Positions 1-9,058 are shown, numbered from the stretch's first letter. The stretch: 64,000 nucleotides of DNA from Pseudomonas sp. CFBP13508 (GCF_005233515.1 NZ_QFZZ01000002.1:1-64000); one strand, 5' to 3'. Made by a program: numbers and translations. Notes: generated by a model not told the origin, from the sequence alone.

Positions 1-62
1 TCGTTTACGGAGTGCTCAAGTCAGGACTGCCATATGACCCGAAACTTGCGCTTGCCCGGTGA
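1..62 (+). CDS. IS110-family transposase, C-terminal end only (partial)
   Basis: The third forward frame reads YGVLKSGLPYDPKLALAR and then a TGA stop at 60-62. A run of the form YGVLKSG-P-DP close to the C-terminus is characteristic of IS110/IS1111-type transposases (DEDD recombinases). Only about 19 residues lie in the window, so the catalytic domain cannot be inspected. The call rests on this short tail and could be wrong. If right, the window begins just inside the right end of an insertion sequence, whose terminal non-coding end should lie within roughly 62-99. Confidence 0.5.
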   Translation, partial: VYGVLKSGLPYDPKLALAR

Positions 63-99
63 GGCTCAAGACGGTATCTACAGTTGACCGAGTCGCCAC

Positions 100-855
100 T
101 CAGGTTGCGGGGCGAATGCTGTTAATCAACGACTGCAACGAATAACCCAACTGCGGCGCCAGCGCTTCGGCCCGCTGGGTCAGCGCCTGCATGTCCAGCG
201 CCTGATCGAGATCCGCCGGAACGATCAGAATCACGTTGCCCTCCTTCACCGGCAATTCCCAGTAGTGCCGGTGATAGAGCCCGCGCAACAACGCCGCGCC
301 CAGTGGCTTGCCATCGTCGGTGGCCCACTGGTTGATCACCAGCCAGCCGCCCGGATTCAGGCGCTTCTGACAATCGCCGAGAAAACTCCAGGCCAGATGC
401 CCGACACCGGGACCGACATCGGTATAGAGGTCGACGAAAATCAGATCCGCCGGCTCGGCAGTCGGCAGCAATTCCAGCGCATCGCCGACGCGGATGTACA
501 ACCGCGGATCATCATCCAGACCGAGATACTCGATGGCCAGGCGCGGCACGTCCGGGCGCAGTTCGATGGCTTCGACGTCTTCGAGCGGCAGAAACTTCAG
601 GCAAGCCTGGGTCAGCGTGCCCGCGCCCAAACCGAGAAACAGCGCACTCTCCGGCTGCTCGTGGCACAGCGCGCCGATCAGCATCGCGCGGGTGTAGTCG
701 TACTCCAGCCAGCTCGGGTCGGCGGTGAACACGCAGCTCTGCTCGATCGCATCGCCGAATTCGAGAAAGCGGTAATCGGCCACTTCCAGCACGCGAATCA
801 CGCCGAACTCATCCTGTACTTCGGCGAGCAGATGCTCGACGCGCTCCTCAGTCAT
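100..855 (-). CDS. spermidine synthase-like methyltransferase-fold protein
   Basis: A 251-residue cytosolic protein with a class I SAM/aminopropyltransferase Rossmann fold. The glycine-rich nucleotide loop LGLGAGTLT is at about residues 75-82, followed by the acidic strand end VEAIELR and the motif DLIFVDLYTD at about 137-146, as in spermidine synthase homologues. The N-terminal tetramerisation strands of true SpeE are reduced, so the substrate need not be a polyamine. It stands alone, with an IS-like end downstream and a divergent DAHP synthase upstream. The family assignment is good; the reaction is not known. No other gene lies between 856 and 1006. Confidence 0.8.
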   Translation of the reverse strand: MTEERVEHLLAEVQDEFGVIRVLEVADYRFLEFGDAIEQSCVFTADPSWLEYDYTRAMLIGALCHEQPESALFLGLGAGTLTQACLKFLPLEDVEAIELRPDVPRLAIEYLGLDDDPRLYIRVGDALELLPTAEPADLIFVDLYTDVGPGVGHLAWSFLGDCQKRLNPGGWLVINQWATDDGKPLGAALLRGLYHRHYWELPVKEGNVILIVPADLDQALDMQALTQRAEALAPQLGYSLQSLINSIRPAT

Positions 856-1006
856 TTCGTCTCCTGATGGTCACCGGGCGCGGTGACGCGATGGCACCGC
901 TGTGGCGCCGTGGCAAAGCGGCGATTGTCGGCGATGGGGCGGGAGCAGGTCACGCACTAATTGCTGCTAACATGGCGCTTCCCTGCGTACGAACTTCGAG
1001 ACCGTG

Positions 1007-2353
1007 ATGAGCCAACCGTGGAGCCCTGACAGCTGGCGCGCCCTGCCGATCCAGCAACAACCGCAATACCCCGACGCCGCGCACCTGCGCCAGGTCGAGC
1101 AGACACTGGCCAGCTATCCGCCGCTGGTGTTCGCCGGCGAAGCGCGCGAGCTGCGCCGGCAGTTCGCCGAAGTCACCCAGGGCCGCGCGTTTCTGTTGCA
1201 GGGCGGCGATTGCGCGGAAAGCTTCGCCGAATTCTCCGCCGCGAAGATCCGCGACACTTTTAAAGTCTTGCTGCAAATGGCGATCGTCATGACCTTCGCT
1301 GCCGGCTGCCCAGTGGTCAAGGTCGGGCGCATGGCCGGTCAGTTCGCCAAACCGCGTTCGGCCAACGACGAAACCATCGGCGGCGTGACCCTTCCGGCCT
1401 ACCGTGGCGACATCGTCAATGGCATCGGCTTCGACGAAAAGAGCCGCGTGCCAGATCCGGAGCGATTGCTGCAGTCCTATCATCAATCCACAGCGACCTT
1501 GAACCTGTTGCGCGCTTTCGCCCAGGGCGGTTTTGCCGACCTGCATCAGGTGCACAAGTGGAACCTGGATTTCATCGCCAACTCGGCGCTGGCCGAGAAG
1601 TACAGCCACCTCGCCGACCGCATCGATGAAACCCTCGCGTTCATGCGCGCCTGCGGCATGGACAGCTCGCCGCAACTGCGCGAAACCAGTTTCTTCACCG
1701 CCCACGAAGCGTTGCTGCTGAACTACGAAGAAGCCTTCGTCCGCCGCGACAGCTTGACCAACGATTACTACGATTGCTCGGCGCACATGCTGTGGATCGG
1801 CGACCGCACCCGCCAGCTCGACGGCGCACATGTGGAATTCCTGCGCGGGGTGAACAACCCGATCGGCGTCAAAGTCGGCCCGAGCATGAACCCCGATGAC
1901 CTGATTCGCCTGATCGACGTGCTCAACCCGGACAACGATCCGGGCCGCTTGAACCTGATCGCTCGGATGGGTGCGAACAAGGTCGGCGATCATCTGCCGG
2001 CACTGATCCGCGCGGTCCAGCGCGAAGGCAAGCAAGTGCTGTGGAGCTCCGACCCGATGCACGGCAACACCATCAAGGCCAGCAGCGGCTACAAGACCCG
2101 TGACTTCGCGCAGATCCTTGGCGAGGTGAAGCAGTTCTTCCAGGTGCACGAAGCGGAAGGCAGCTATGCCGGCGGCATCCATATCGAGATGACCGGGCAG
2201 AACGTCACCGAGTGCATCGGCGGCGCGCGACCGATTACCGAGGATGGCTTGTCCGACCGTTATCACACCCACTGCGATCCGCGAATGAACGCTGATCAGT
2301 CGCTGGAATTGGCTTTTTTGATTGCCGAAACTCTGAAGCAAGTCCGCCGCTAG
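1007..2353 (+). CDS. class II 3-deoxy-7-phosphoheptulonate synthase (DAHP synthase)
   Basis: Catalyses the first shikimate-pathway step, condensing phosphoenolpyruvate with erythrose 4-phosphate. The 448 residues match the plant-like class II family: [15 protein letters not shown] with the metal-binding cysteine, [39 protein letters not shown] and [11 protein letters not shown] sits directly before the ATG; ATG at 1007 gives the usual N-terminus [10 protein letters not shown]. It is monocistronic, followed by a REP pair. A class I enzyme for the same reaction is encoded 14 kb downstream, so the strain has both types. In pseudomonads class II copies are sometimes tied to secondary metabolism, but nothing here shows that. 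Confidence 0.95.
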   Translation: MSQPWSPDSWRALPIQQQPQYPDAAHLRQVEQTLASYPPLVFAGEARELRRQFAEVTQGRAFLLQGGDCAESFAEFSAAKIRDTFKVLLQMAIVMTFAAGCPVVKVGRMAGQFAKPRSANDETIGGVTLPAYRGDIVNGIGFDEKSRVPDPERLLQSYHQSTATLNLLRAFAQGGFADLHQVHKWNLDFIANSALAEKYSHLADRIDETLAFMRACGMDSSPQLRETSFFTAHEALLLNYEEAFVRRDSLTNDYYDCSAHMLWIGDRTRQLDGAHVEFLRGVNNPIGVKVGPSMNPDDLIRLIDVLNPDNDPGRLNLIARMGANKVGDHLPALIRAVQREGKQVLWSSDPMHGNTIKASSGYKTRDFAQILGEVKQFFQVHEAEGSYAGGIHIEMTGQNVTECIGGARPITEDGLSDRYHTHCDPRMNADQSLELAFLIAETLKQVRR

Positions 2354-2367
2354 ACCGCGTCGCCCCG

Positions 2368-2432
2368 TTCGCGAGCAGGCTCGCTCCCACATTTGCAATG
2401 CGTTTCCCTGTGGGAGCGAGCCTGCTCGCGAA
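2368..2432. repeat. REP pair, family A, convergent orientation
   Basis: Two inverted 23-base copies (2368-2390 and 2410-2432) of the element that begins GTGGGAGCGAGCC and ends CTGCTCGCGAA, separated by 19 bases. It lies between the 3' end of the class II DAHP synthase and the 3' end of the YcaQ-like gene. It can form a long hairpin in RNA. It is one of eight such pairs in the window. Confidence 0.9.
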
Positions 2433-2441
2433 AGGGCCGGC

Positions 2442-3668
2442 TCAGGCAACCTCAATCCGCGCCAATGCCACCCGCAACCGCCCCGCACTCTCGCGCTGAC
2501 AATTCAACTGCACCCGCTCAAGCCCCAGCCAACCCGACATCCGCCGCAAATTCAGCGCCAGCGCCAGCATGCCCTCCTCGTCCAGCCCCGGTTCTTCCTC
2601 GTGCACCGCATGCACCGCCAACTGCCCTGCCGCCCGTTCGGCGCGAAGGTCAACCCGCGCGGCGATCCGCTCGTTGTGCAAAAACGGCAGCACGTAATAG
2701 CCGTAAACGCGCTTGGGCTGCGGAGTGTAGATTTCCAGGCGATAGCGGAAATCGAACAAGCGCTCGGTGCGGCTGCGCTCCCAGATCAGCGAGTCGAACG
2801 GCGACAGCAGCGCACTGGCGATGACCTTGCGCGGCACTTTGGGCTCCGGCAGGCAATAGGCGATCTGCCGCCAGTCGGCGACTTCGCACATCTGCAATTG
2901 CCCCGCTTCAACCAACTCAGCCAGACGCGGGCGCGCATCCGCAGGGCTCAGGCGAAAGTAATCACGCAGGTCTTTTTCCGTACCAACGCCCAATGCTTGC
3001 GCCGCATGCAACAGCAAACCGCGTTGCGCCTCGGCCTCATCCGGCTCGGGCTGCTGCAGAATCGCAGCAGGAATCACCCGCTCGGGCAAATCGTACAAAC
3101 GCTCGAAACCGCGTCGCCCCGCCACTGTGACTTCACCGGCGGCGAACAACCATTCCAGCGCGTGTTTCTCGGCACTCCAGTCCCACCATGGCCCGGCCTT
3201 GTCTTCGCGGGTCGACAGACTGCCGGCGCCGAGCGCGCCCCGCTCCTCAACCGCAGTCAGCACGCGGCGAATGGTTTCCTGTTGTTCGCGACCAAACCTC
3301 GCCAATTGCTGATAGATGTCTTCGCCACGCTTGGCGCGTTGCATGCGCCAGCCCAGCAACGGGTACATCGCCAGCGGCAACAGCGACGCTTCATGGCCCC
3401 AGTATTCGAACAGCGTGCGCCGACGCCCCGAACTCCAGGCAGCCTGGTCGAGCAAGTCAGAGGGATAGCAACCGAGACGGGAAAACAGCGGCAGGTAGTG
3501 CGAGCGCACCACGGCATTGACGGAATCGATTTGCAACAGGCCGAGGCGGTCGATCAGCCGGTTGAGATGGCCGGCAGTGACGGTCGGCGGCTGGCGCCCG
3601 TTGAACCCTTGGGCGGCCAGCGCCAGACGTCGCGCCTGTTTGAGGGAAAAGGACACTGTCGCGGGCAT
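2442..3668 (-). CDS. YcaQ/AlkZ-type winged-helix DNA glycosylase-like protein
   Basis: A 408-residue member of the HTH_42 superfamily, which includes E. coli YcaQ and Streptomyces AlkZ, glycosylases that unhook DNA interstrand crosslinks. The N-terminal segment LGLLQIDSVNAVVRSHYLP carries the Gln-Ile-Asp triplet at about residues 46-48, in the place of the catalytic motif of YcaQ, followed by LFSRLGCYPSDLLDQAAW. The middle and C-terminus (FDSLIWERSRTERLFDFRYRLE, YGYYVLPFLH) also fit. It is a single gene next to a REP pair. Crosslink repair is inferred from homologues only. Confidence 0.85.
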   Translation of the reverse strand: MPATVSFSLKQARRLALAAQGFNGRQPPTVTAGHLNRLIDRLGLLQIDSVNAVVRSHYLPLFSRLGCYPSDLLDQAAWSSGRRRTLFEYWGHEASLLPLAMYPLLGWRMQRAKRGEDIYQQLARFGREQQETIRRVLTAVEERGALGAGSLSTREDKAGPWWDWSAEKHALEWLFAAGEVTVAGRRGFERLYDLPERVIPAAILQQPEPDEAEAQRGLLLHAAQALGVGTEKDLRDYFRLSPADARPRLAELVEAGQLQMCEVADWRQIAYCLPEPKVPRKVIASALLSPFDSLIWERSRTERLFDFRYRLEIYTPQPKRVYGYYVLPFLHNERIAARVDLRAERAAGQLAVHAVHEEEPGLDEEGMLALALNLRRMSGWLGLERVQLNCQRESAGRLRVALARIEVA

Positions 3669-3732
3669 TTATTCCTCCATGTCTGCTCGCAACCTACCTC
3701 ACCTGAAAGGGGTTTGTGTAGCGATAGCCTCA

Positions 3733-3954
3733 TCATTTATGCATCGGGTCGTCCCAGAACGGCCGCACGGTTTCATGCTCGACATCGGCGCGGCTGATGC
3801 CGATGTCCTTCAGCGCCTCATCGCTCAGACCGGCGAGCATTTCCCGTTCGCGATGCAGCTCATACCAACGGCTGAATTTGTGCAGCAGATCGGACACGAT
3901 ATGGCCGTGGCCGGCCAGCTGTTCTTGGCTTGCATACTCTCTTTGACCTTTCAT
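3733..3954 (-). CDS. DUF1127 family small protein
   Basis: A 73-residue protein with the DUF1127 helical core LHKFSRWYELHREREMLAGLSDEALKDIGISRADVE. Small DUF1127 proteins are common in proteobacteria; some act in RNA or phosphate metabolism, but this one cannot be placed. The start at 3954 is chosen for the strong ribosome site AGGAGG seven bases upstream; the frame stays open further upstream without another good site. It is divergent from the LysR gene that starts about 70 bases away, and the two share a regulatory interval. Confidence 0.85.
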   Translation of the reverse strand: MKGQREYASQEQLAGHGHIVSDLLHKFSRWYELHREREMLAGLSDEALKDIGISRADVEHETVRPFWDDPMHK

Positions 3955-4024
3955 CGTCTTGCCTCCTTTTGTGGATGGCTCAAGTTTCGCGCTGGCGCTA
4001 AGATCAATCCAACGAATGTTTCTG

Positions 4025-4906
4025 ATGGCATGCATCACGGAGATTCATCAATTGTCCGCCTACCCCAGTATCGATACCGATGTCCTGCGCACCTTTGTCG
4101 CGATTGCCGATCAGGGCGGTTTCACCCGTGCCGGCGAGATGGTCAACCGCACCCAGTCGGCGGTGAGCATGCAGATGAAACGCCTGGAAGAAGACGTGTT
4201 GCAGCGCCAGCTGTTCGAGCGCGATGGCCGTCAGGTGCGGCTGACAGCCGAAGGCCAGGTGCTGCTCGGTTACGCGCGGCGCATTCTCAAACTGCACAGT
4301 GAGGTGTTCAACACCCTGCGCGAGCCGCACATGGTCGGCACCGTGCGCATCGGTACGCCGGATGATTATGTGATGCGTTTTCTGCCGGGGATCCTGTCGC
4401 GGTTTGCGCAGTTCTATCCGCTGATCCAGATCGAGGTGCATTGCGAGTCGAGCAAGCAGTTGCTGCAACGCACTGATCTGGATTTGTCGATCGTCACCCG
4501 TGAGCCGGGCAACGAGATCGGCCAGTTGCTGCGCAAGGAGCGCTTTGTCTGGGCCGAGGCGCAGAACTTCAGCGCCCACGAACAGACGCCGCTGCCCCTG
4601 GCGATGTTCAACAGTGATTGTTTCTGCCGCCTGTGGGCGTGCAATGCGCTGGACGCGATGGGCCGCGATTACCGCATCGCCTACAACAGCAGCAGCCTGT
4701 CGGCGCTGATGGCTGTGGTCAGCGCCGGGCTGGCGATCACCGCGCAACTGGAGAGTCTGATCACCCCGGACATGCGCATCCTTGGCGCCGCCGAAGACCT
4801 GCCACTGTTGCCCGAGGCGAGCATCATGCTGATCCGCAATCTGAACAACCCGTCGCCGATCACCGAGTGCCTGGCCGAGCACATCGTCGAGGGCTTCAAA
4901 CTTTAA
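4025..4906 (+). CDS. LysR-family transcriptional regulator
   Basis: A protein of 293 residues. The winged-helix N-terminus is DTDVLRTFVAIADQGGFTRAGEMVNRTQSAVSMQMKRLEEDV (residues about 18-58), with the recognition helix RTQSAVSMQMKRLEE most like the LrhA/HexA branch of LysR proteins. An effector-binding domain follows (VRIGTPDDYVMRFLP; SSLSALMAVVSAGLAITA). ATG at 4025 was preferred over the in-frame ATG at 4016; neither has a clear Shine-Dalgarno. Its 3' end overlaps the opposing TauE/SafE gene by 11 bases. The effector and targets cannot be read from the sequence. Confidence 0.88.
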   Translation: MACITEIHQLSAYPSIDTDVLRTFVAIADQGGFTRAGEMVNRTQSAVSMQMKRLEEDVLQRQLFERDGRQVRLTAEGQVLLGYARRILKLHSEVFNTLREPHMVGTVRIGTPDDYVMRFLPGILSRFAQFYPLIQIEVHCESSKQLLQRTDLDLSIVTREPGNEIGQLLRKERFVWAEAQNFSAHEQTPLPLAMFNSDCFCRLWACNALDAMGRDYRIAYNSSSLSALMAVVSAGLAITAQLESLITPDMRILGAAEDLPLLPEASIMLIRNLNNPSPITECLAEHIVEGFKL

Positions 4907-5645
4907 ACGCGAGCATCACCGCACACAGCACCAGAAAGCCGCAGAACATCCCGCGCAGGAGTTTTTCCGGCATGGCGTGGGCAATTTTCACGCCCCAACT
5001 GATGCTGAGCAGACCTCCGACCGCCAGAGGCAGGCCGATCATCCAGTCGACTTCGTGGTGCACCGCATAGGTCACCAGGGTAACGCCAGTGCTCGGCAGG
5101 GCCAGCGCCAGCGACAATCCTTGAGCAACCACTTGGCTGGTGCCGAACAGGCTGGTCAGCACCGGCGTCGCCACCACTGCGCCGCCGACGCCGAACAAAC
5201 CGCCCATGGTCCCCGAGGCGGCGCCGAGCACGCCCAGCCACGGCCACGAATAGCGCATCTCGGCAGTCGGCGCTGGTCGTGGGCCGAACATCTTCAACAG
5301 GTTGTAGGCCGACAACGCCACCAGAAAGGCGACAAATCCGATGCGCATGGTCTGCGCGTCGATGCCCACCGCCCAGATAGAACCAAGCCAGGCAAAGCAG
5401 AAACCCATCACCGCCAACGGCAGCGCGTGGCGCAGTTCGATGCGATTGCGCTGGTGATAACGCCACAGCGCCAGCATCACGTTCGGTACCACCATCACCA
5501 GCGCCGTGCCTTGGGCGATCTGCTGATCAAGCCCAAACCACACGCCAAGCAACGGAATCGCAATCAAGCCACCGCCAATGCCAAAGATCCCGCCCAATGT
5601 GCCAAGGGCGGCGCCGAACAGCAGGTACAACAGAAATTCCATCAC
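4896..5645 (-). CDS. TauE/SafE family sulfite/organosulfur exporter-like permease
   Basis: A 249-residue, highly hydrophobic inner-membrane protein with about eight membrane segments. It has the internal repeat typical of TauE/SafE proteins: GAALGTLGGIFGIGGGLIAIPLL near the N-terminus and GAASGTMGGLFGVGGAVVATPVL in the middle. Family members export sulfite, sulfoacetate or related anions; the substrate here is unknown. It is convergent with the LysR gene on its left and divergent from a second LysR gene on its right (about 110 bases), which may regulate it. Confidence 0.88.
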   Translation of the reverse strand: MMEFLLYLLFGAALGTLGGIFGIGGGLIAIPLLGVWFGLDQQIAQGTALVMVVPNVMLALWRYHQRNRIELRHALPLAVMGFCFAWLGSIWAVGIDAQTMRIGFVAFLVALSAYNLLKMFGPRPAPTAEMRYSWPWLGVLGAASGTMGGLFGVGGAVVATPVLTSLFGTSQVVAQGLSLALALPSTGVTLVTYAVHHEVDWMIGLPLAVGGLLSISWGVKIAHAMPEKLLRGMFCGFLVLCAVMLAFKV

Positions 5646-5753
5646 AACGGTAATCCTCTAACGACAGGCGGCCAATGCTACGCACTCGCGCCTAGCGGGG
5701 AAACGCATAGCAGCGCACAATGGCTATGCCGATTTTGCACAAGCGTGATTTCC

Positions 5754-6710
5754 ATGAATCCCAACCAATTGACCGATCAGCTCGGCCTGTTTCTCGATGT
5801 GCTGGAGAGTGGCAGCTTTTCTGCCGCTTCGCGCCGCCATCCGCTGACGCCTTCCGCCGTAGCCCGGCGCATCGATAGCCTGGAAAGTGCCGTCGGCAGT
5901 CAGCTGTTCGTACGCAGCACCCATGCCGTGCTGCCGACTTCGGCCGGCCTGGCCTTTGCCGAGCGGGCGCGACGGATCATCGCCGAGTTGCAACTGGCGC
6001 GGGCCGAAGCGGTGTCGTTGAGCAGCGCACCGGAAGGCCTGATCCGCATCGATGCGCCAGCAGCCTTCGGGCGGCGGCATCTGGCGCCGGTGATTGCCGA
6101 TTTTCTCCTGCTGTATCCGGGACTGGATGTGCAGATGCACCTGATCGACAGCTTCAGCGACATGGCCGGCAGCAGCCTGGGCAAGGTCGATCTGGTGCTG
6201 CGTACCGGCCAGTTGGCTGACTCGCGCCTGGTCGCCACGCCATTGGCGAGCATGGTCCGCGTCGCCTGCGCCAGCCCTGACTATCTCAAGCAGCGTGGCG
6301 TGCCAGATCACCCGGCGCAGTTGAGTGAACACGACGGGCTCGACTGGGAAGGCCTTGCGCCGCCCTTTGCCTGGAAATTCGAAGTGGACGGGCAAATGCA
6401 ACTGCACCGGCCATCGCGGGTACGCCTGAGCGCCAACAATGCCGAAGCCCTGGCGTGTGGCGCGGCGGCGGGTCTGGGCGTCGCACACTTGCCGACCTGG
6501 CTGGCCAGCGAATACTTGCTGCGTGGCGAACTGGTGCCACTGTTCTGCGAAAACGGCCTGCCGCCGCCGGAGTCCACCGGTATTTACGCGCTGCGCATGG
6601 AACAGCAGGTCCATTCGCGCAGTCGGTTGTTGCTGGAATACCTGAAAACCCGCTTCAGCCCGGTGCCTCCATGGGATCTGGCGCTGCAACGGCAATTCGC
6701 CCGGCACTGA
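5754..6710 (+). CDS. LysR-family transcriptional regulator
   Basis: A protein of 318 residues. The N-terminal helix-turn-helix reads LGLFLDVLESGSFSAASRRHPLTPSAVARRIDSLESAVGSQLF, then a substrate-binding domain (PEGLIRIDAPAAFGRRHLAPVI; ALACGAAAGLGVAHLPTWL). In this CrgA-like group the effector domain begins with a RIDAP-like strand. The start MNPNQLTDQ at 5754 gives the normal LysR length. It is divergent from the TauE/SafE permease, the usual arrangement for a LysR gene and its target, so control of that permease is a reasonable but untested inference. Confidence 0.88.
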   Translation: MNPNQLTDQLGLFLDVLESGSFSAASRRHPLTPSAVARRIDSLESAVGSQLFVRSTHAVLPTSAGLAFAERARRIIAELQLARAEAVSLSSAPEGLIRIDAPAAFGRRHLAPVIADFLLLYPGLDVQMHLIDSFSDMAGSSLGKVDLVLRTGQLADSRLVATPLASMVRVACASPDYLKQRGVPDHPAQLSEHDGLDWEGLAPPFAWKFEVDGQMQLHRPSRVRLSANNAEALACGAAAGLGVAHLPTWLASEYLLRGELVPLFCENGLPPPESTGIYALRMEQQVHSRSRLLLEYLKTRFSPVPPWDLALQRQFARH

Positions 6711-6793
6711 CGCCGGACATATTTATCTGGCGCCTTAAAGATTCGAGCGCTAGATTAAAAAACGATCAACGATCAACGATCAAGGCTTTGACA

Positions 6794-7249
6794 ATGACTT
6801 GCGAACGCGACAACTGCGACGACCTGCTGCTCGACAATCAGGCGTGCTTCGCCCTGCACTCGACCTCGCTGATGATGACCAAGGTCTACAAGCCGCTGTT
6901 GCAGGCGCTGGGCCTGACCTATCCGCAGTATCTGGCGATGATGGTGTTGTGGGAGAAGGACGGTCTGACTGTCGGAGAAATCAGCGCACGCCTGCTGACC
7001 GATCCGGGATCGCTGACGCCATTGCTCAAACGCCTGGAAGCCGAAGGCCTGCTCAGCCGCACCCGCAGTCGCGAAGATGAGCGAGTGGTGATTGTCGAAC
7101 TGACCGCAGCGGGCCGCGCCTTGCGCGACAAGGCGCAGACCGTGCCGCAGTGCATTCTTGGCGCCAGTGGCTTCACCCTTGAACGTCTGCAGAAATTGCA
7201 GGCCGAGCTGCAAGCGCTGCGCGGACATCTGCAAGACAGCCTGAATTAA
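6794..7249 (+). CDS. ohrR: OhrR, MarR-family organic-peroxide-sensing repressor
   Basis: A 151-residue MarR-type winged-helix protein. The N-terminus [14 protein letters not shown] has the conserved peroxide-reactive cysteine at residue 18; a second cysteine at 120 ([11 protein letters not shown]) fits the two-cysteine class of OhrR. The DNA-binding part is [34 protein letters not shown] with the wing [12 protein letters not shown]. OhrR represses ohr until organic hydroperoxides oxidise the reactive cysteine. It lies directly upstream of ohr on the same strand, separated by a REP pair and a region with palindromic sites. The start is supported by CAAGG eight bases upstream. Confidence 0.92.
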   Translation: MTCERDNCDDLLLDNQACFALHSTSLMMTKVYKPLLQALGLTYPQYLAMMVLWEKDGLTVGEISARLLTDPGSLTPLLKRLEAEGLLSRTRSREDERVVIVELTAAGRALRDKAQTVPQCILGASGFTLERLQKLQAELQALRGHLQDSLN

Positions 7250-7267
7250 GCCCCGCTACATTCCCCT

Positions 7268-7354
7268 GTGGGAGCGAGCCTGCTCGCGAAAGCGTCCGAT
7301 CAGACAGCGAGTCGTTGGATGTTCCACCGCCTTCGCGAGCAGGCTCGCTCCCAC
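7268..7354. repeat. REP pair, family A, divergent orientation
   Basis: Copies at 7268-7290 (GTGGGAGCGAGCC first) and 7332-7354 (inverted), separated by about 41 bases, between ohrR and the ohr promoter. Here the GTGGG ends point outward, the reverse of the pair at 2368-2432. The placement would separate the ohrR transcript from ohr. Confidence 0.9.
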
Positions 7355-7483
7355 AGTGATTTCAGCGCCAACAAAAATATTTTTCCCGCCTGCATTCCCT
7401 CGTCAAGCGCTCTAAATCAAGCCTTACCCGCCCCTTCCACGCTATGCCCTTGAGCAAAACGCCCTTTTTTTCAAAAATTTATC

Positions 7484-7554
7484 TTGCGCGCAAAACATTA
7501 TCGCTATACATTCTCCTCACACCTACTTAGCGCGCAAACAATTAGCGCACAAAA
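7484..7554 (+). promoter_or_regulatory. ohr promoter with candidate OhrR operator sites
   Basis: A perfect 10-base palindrome TTGCGCGCAA (7484-7493) coincides with a possible -35 element TTGCGC. A possible -10, TACATT (7507-7512), follows at a 17-base spacing. Just downstream are two direct copies of TTAGCGCRCAAA (7527-7538 and 7542-7553). Sites overlapping the -35 and the transcription start suit repression by OhrR. The repeats are seen directly; assigning them to OhrR is inference from the neighbouring gene. Confidence 0.55.
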
Positions 7555-7577
7555 CCACAACCAAAGAGGCTCACACC

Positions 7578-7997
7578 ATGCAAACTCTCTACACCGCAAT
7601 CGCAACTTCCACTGGCGGCCGTGACGGTCGTGCGATCTCCAGCGATAACGTTCTCGACGTCAAACTGGCCACCCCGAAAGAACTCGGCGGTGCTGGCGGT
7701 GCGGCGACCAACCCTGAGCAACTGTTCGCTGCCGGTTACTCGGCCTGCTTCATCGGCGCACTGAAATTCGTCGCCAGCCAGACCAAGCGCAAGATTCCTG
7801 ACGACGCGTCGATCACCGCCCATGTCGGCATCGGCCAGATCCCCGGCGGTTTCGGTCTGGACATCGATTTGCACATCAGCCTGCCAGGCCTGGAGCAAGC
7901 CGATGCGCAGTCGCTGGTCGACGCCGCTCACCAGGTCTGCCCGTACTCCAACGCCACCCGTGGCAACGTCGATGTGCGCCTGCACGTGACCGTGTAA
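7578..7997 (+). CDS. ohr: Ohr, organic hydroperoxide resistance peroxidase
   Basis: A 139-residue OsmC/Ohr-family thiol peroxidase that reduces organic hydroperoxides using lipoyl-type reductants. Both redox cysteines are present: Cys57 in AAGYSACFIGALKF and Cys121 in VCPYSNATRGN. The N-terminal TGGRDGRAISSDNVLDVKLA and the PKELGG-GGAATNPEQLFA segment are standard for Ohr. The start has a good ribosome site (AAAGAGGC). It follows its probable regulator OhrR and is followed 31 bases later by a secreted esterase that may share the transcript. Confidence 0.95.
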   Translation: MQTLYTAIATSTGGRDGRAISSDNVLDVKLATPKELGGAGGAATNPEQLFAAGYSACFIGALKFVASQTKRKIPDDASITAHVGIGQIPGGFGLDIDLHISLPGLEQADAQSLVDAAHQVCPYSNATRGNVDVRLHVTV

Positions 7998-8028
7998 TCA
8001 CTCAACCCCCCGGCCCGAACAAGGAAAA

Positions 8029-9045
8029 ATGAACATGAACACCTTCAGCAAAGTCTTGACCGGTACCCTTCTCGCCCTGTCGGTACACAGCGCTTTCGCC
8101 GGTGATGTCGAACACAACACCCAGGCATTTCTCGATGCGCTGAATTCAGGCAGCGGCAAGCCGATCGAGCAGCTGTCGCCCAAGGATGCCCGCGCCGTGC
8201 TGGTCGGCGCGCAGTCCGGGGTCAAGTTGACGTTGCCCAAAGCCGATGTCAGCGAGAAGACCATCCAGGTCGATGGTCAACCGCTGAGCCTGACCATCGT
8301 CCGGCCGGCCGGGGTCAAGGGTGAGCTGCCGGTGTTCATGTTCTTCCACGGCGGCGGCTGGGTGCTGGGGGACTTCCCGACTCACGAACGTCTGGTACGC
8401 GATCTGGTGGTCGGTTCGGGGGCGGCGGCGGTGTTCGTCAACTACACCCCTTCGCCGGAAGCGCATTACCCGGTGGCGATCAACCAGGCCTACGCTGCGA
8501 CCAAATGGGTGGCGGAACACGGTAAAGAGATCAATGTCGACGGCAAGCGCCTGGCCGTGGCCGGCAACAGCGTCGGCGGCAACATGGCCGCAGTGGTTGC
8601 GCTGATGGCCAAGGACAAGGGCACCCCGGCGATCAAATTCCAGGTACTGCTGTGGCCGGTGACCGATGCCAACTTCGACACCGGTTCGTATAACCAGTAC
8701 GCCGAAGGGCACTTCCTCACCCGCAACATGATGAAGTGGTTCTGGGACAACTACACCACCGACGCCAAGCAGCGCAACGAGATCTACGCTTCACCGCTGC
8801 GCGCTACTACCGCGCAACTCAAAGGTCTGCCACCTGCACTGGTGCAGACTGCCAGCGCCGACGTGTTGCGTGACGAAGGCGAAGCCTATGCGCGCAAACT
8901 CGACGAGGCCGGGGTTCCGGTAACGTCGGTGCGCTACAACGGCATGATTCACGATTACGGTTTGCTCAACGTGGTCAGCCAGGTACCGGCGGTGCGCTCG
9001 GCGATGTTGCAGGCGTCTGAAGAACTGAAGCAACATTTGAAGTAA
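8029..9045 (+). CDS. secreted alpha/beta hydrolase (HSL-type esterase/lipase)
   Basis: A 338-residue protein with an N-terminal signal peptide (about residues 1-25, ending HSAFAG), so probably periplasmic. It is of the hormone-sensitive-lipase type: oxyanion motif HGGGW at 107-111, nucleophile in GNSVGG (Ser181), Asp278 in SADVLRDEG and His308 in MIHDYG. It likely hydrolyses short-chain esters. The gene follows ohr at 31 bases; an ohr-esterase pair recurs in pseudomonads and suggests co-induction by organic peroxides, though its link to detoxification is unproven. A second ATG six bases downstream is an alternative start. Confidence 0.9.
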   Translation: MNMNTFSKVLTGTLLALSVHSAFAGDVEHNTQAFLDALNSGSGKPIEQLSPKDARAVLVGAQSGVKLTLPKADVSEKTIQVDGQPLSLTIVRPAGVKGELPVFMFFHGGGWVLGDFPTHERLVRDLVVGSGAAAVFVNYTPSPEAHYPVAINQAYAATKWVAEHGKEINVDGKRLAVAGNSVGGNMAAVVALMAKDKGTPAIKFQVLLWPVTDANFDTGSYNQYAEGHFLTRNMMKWFWDNYTTDAKQRNEIYASPLRATTAQLKGLPPALVQTASADVLRDEGEAYARKLDEAGVPVTSVRYNGMIHDYGLLNVVSQVPAVRSAMLQASEELKQHLK

Positions 9046-9058
9046 CCACCGTCCCATT

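Noticed and set aside
950..2488. Open frame of about 500 codons antisense to the class II DAHP synthase
   Set aside because: Mirror of a GC-rich coding gene; low-complexity His/Ala/Gly content and no motif.
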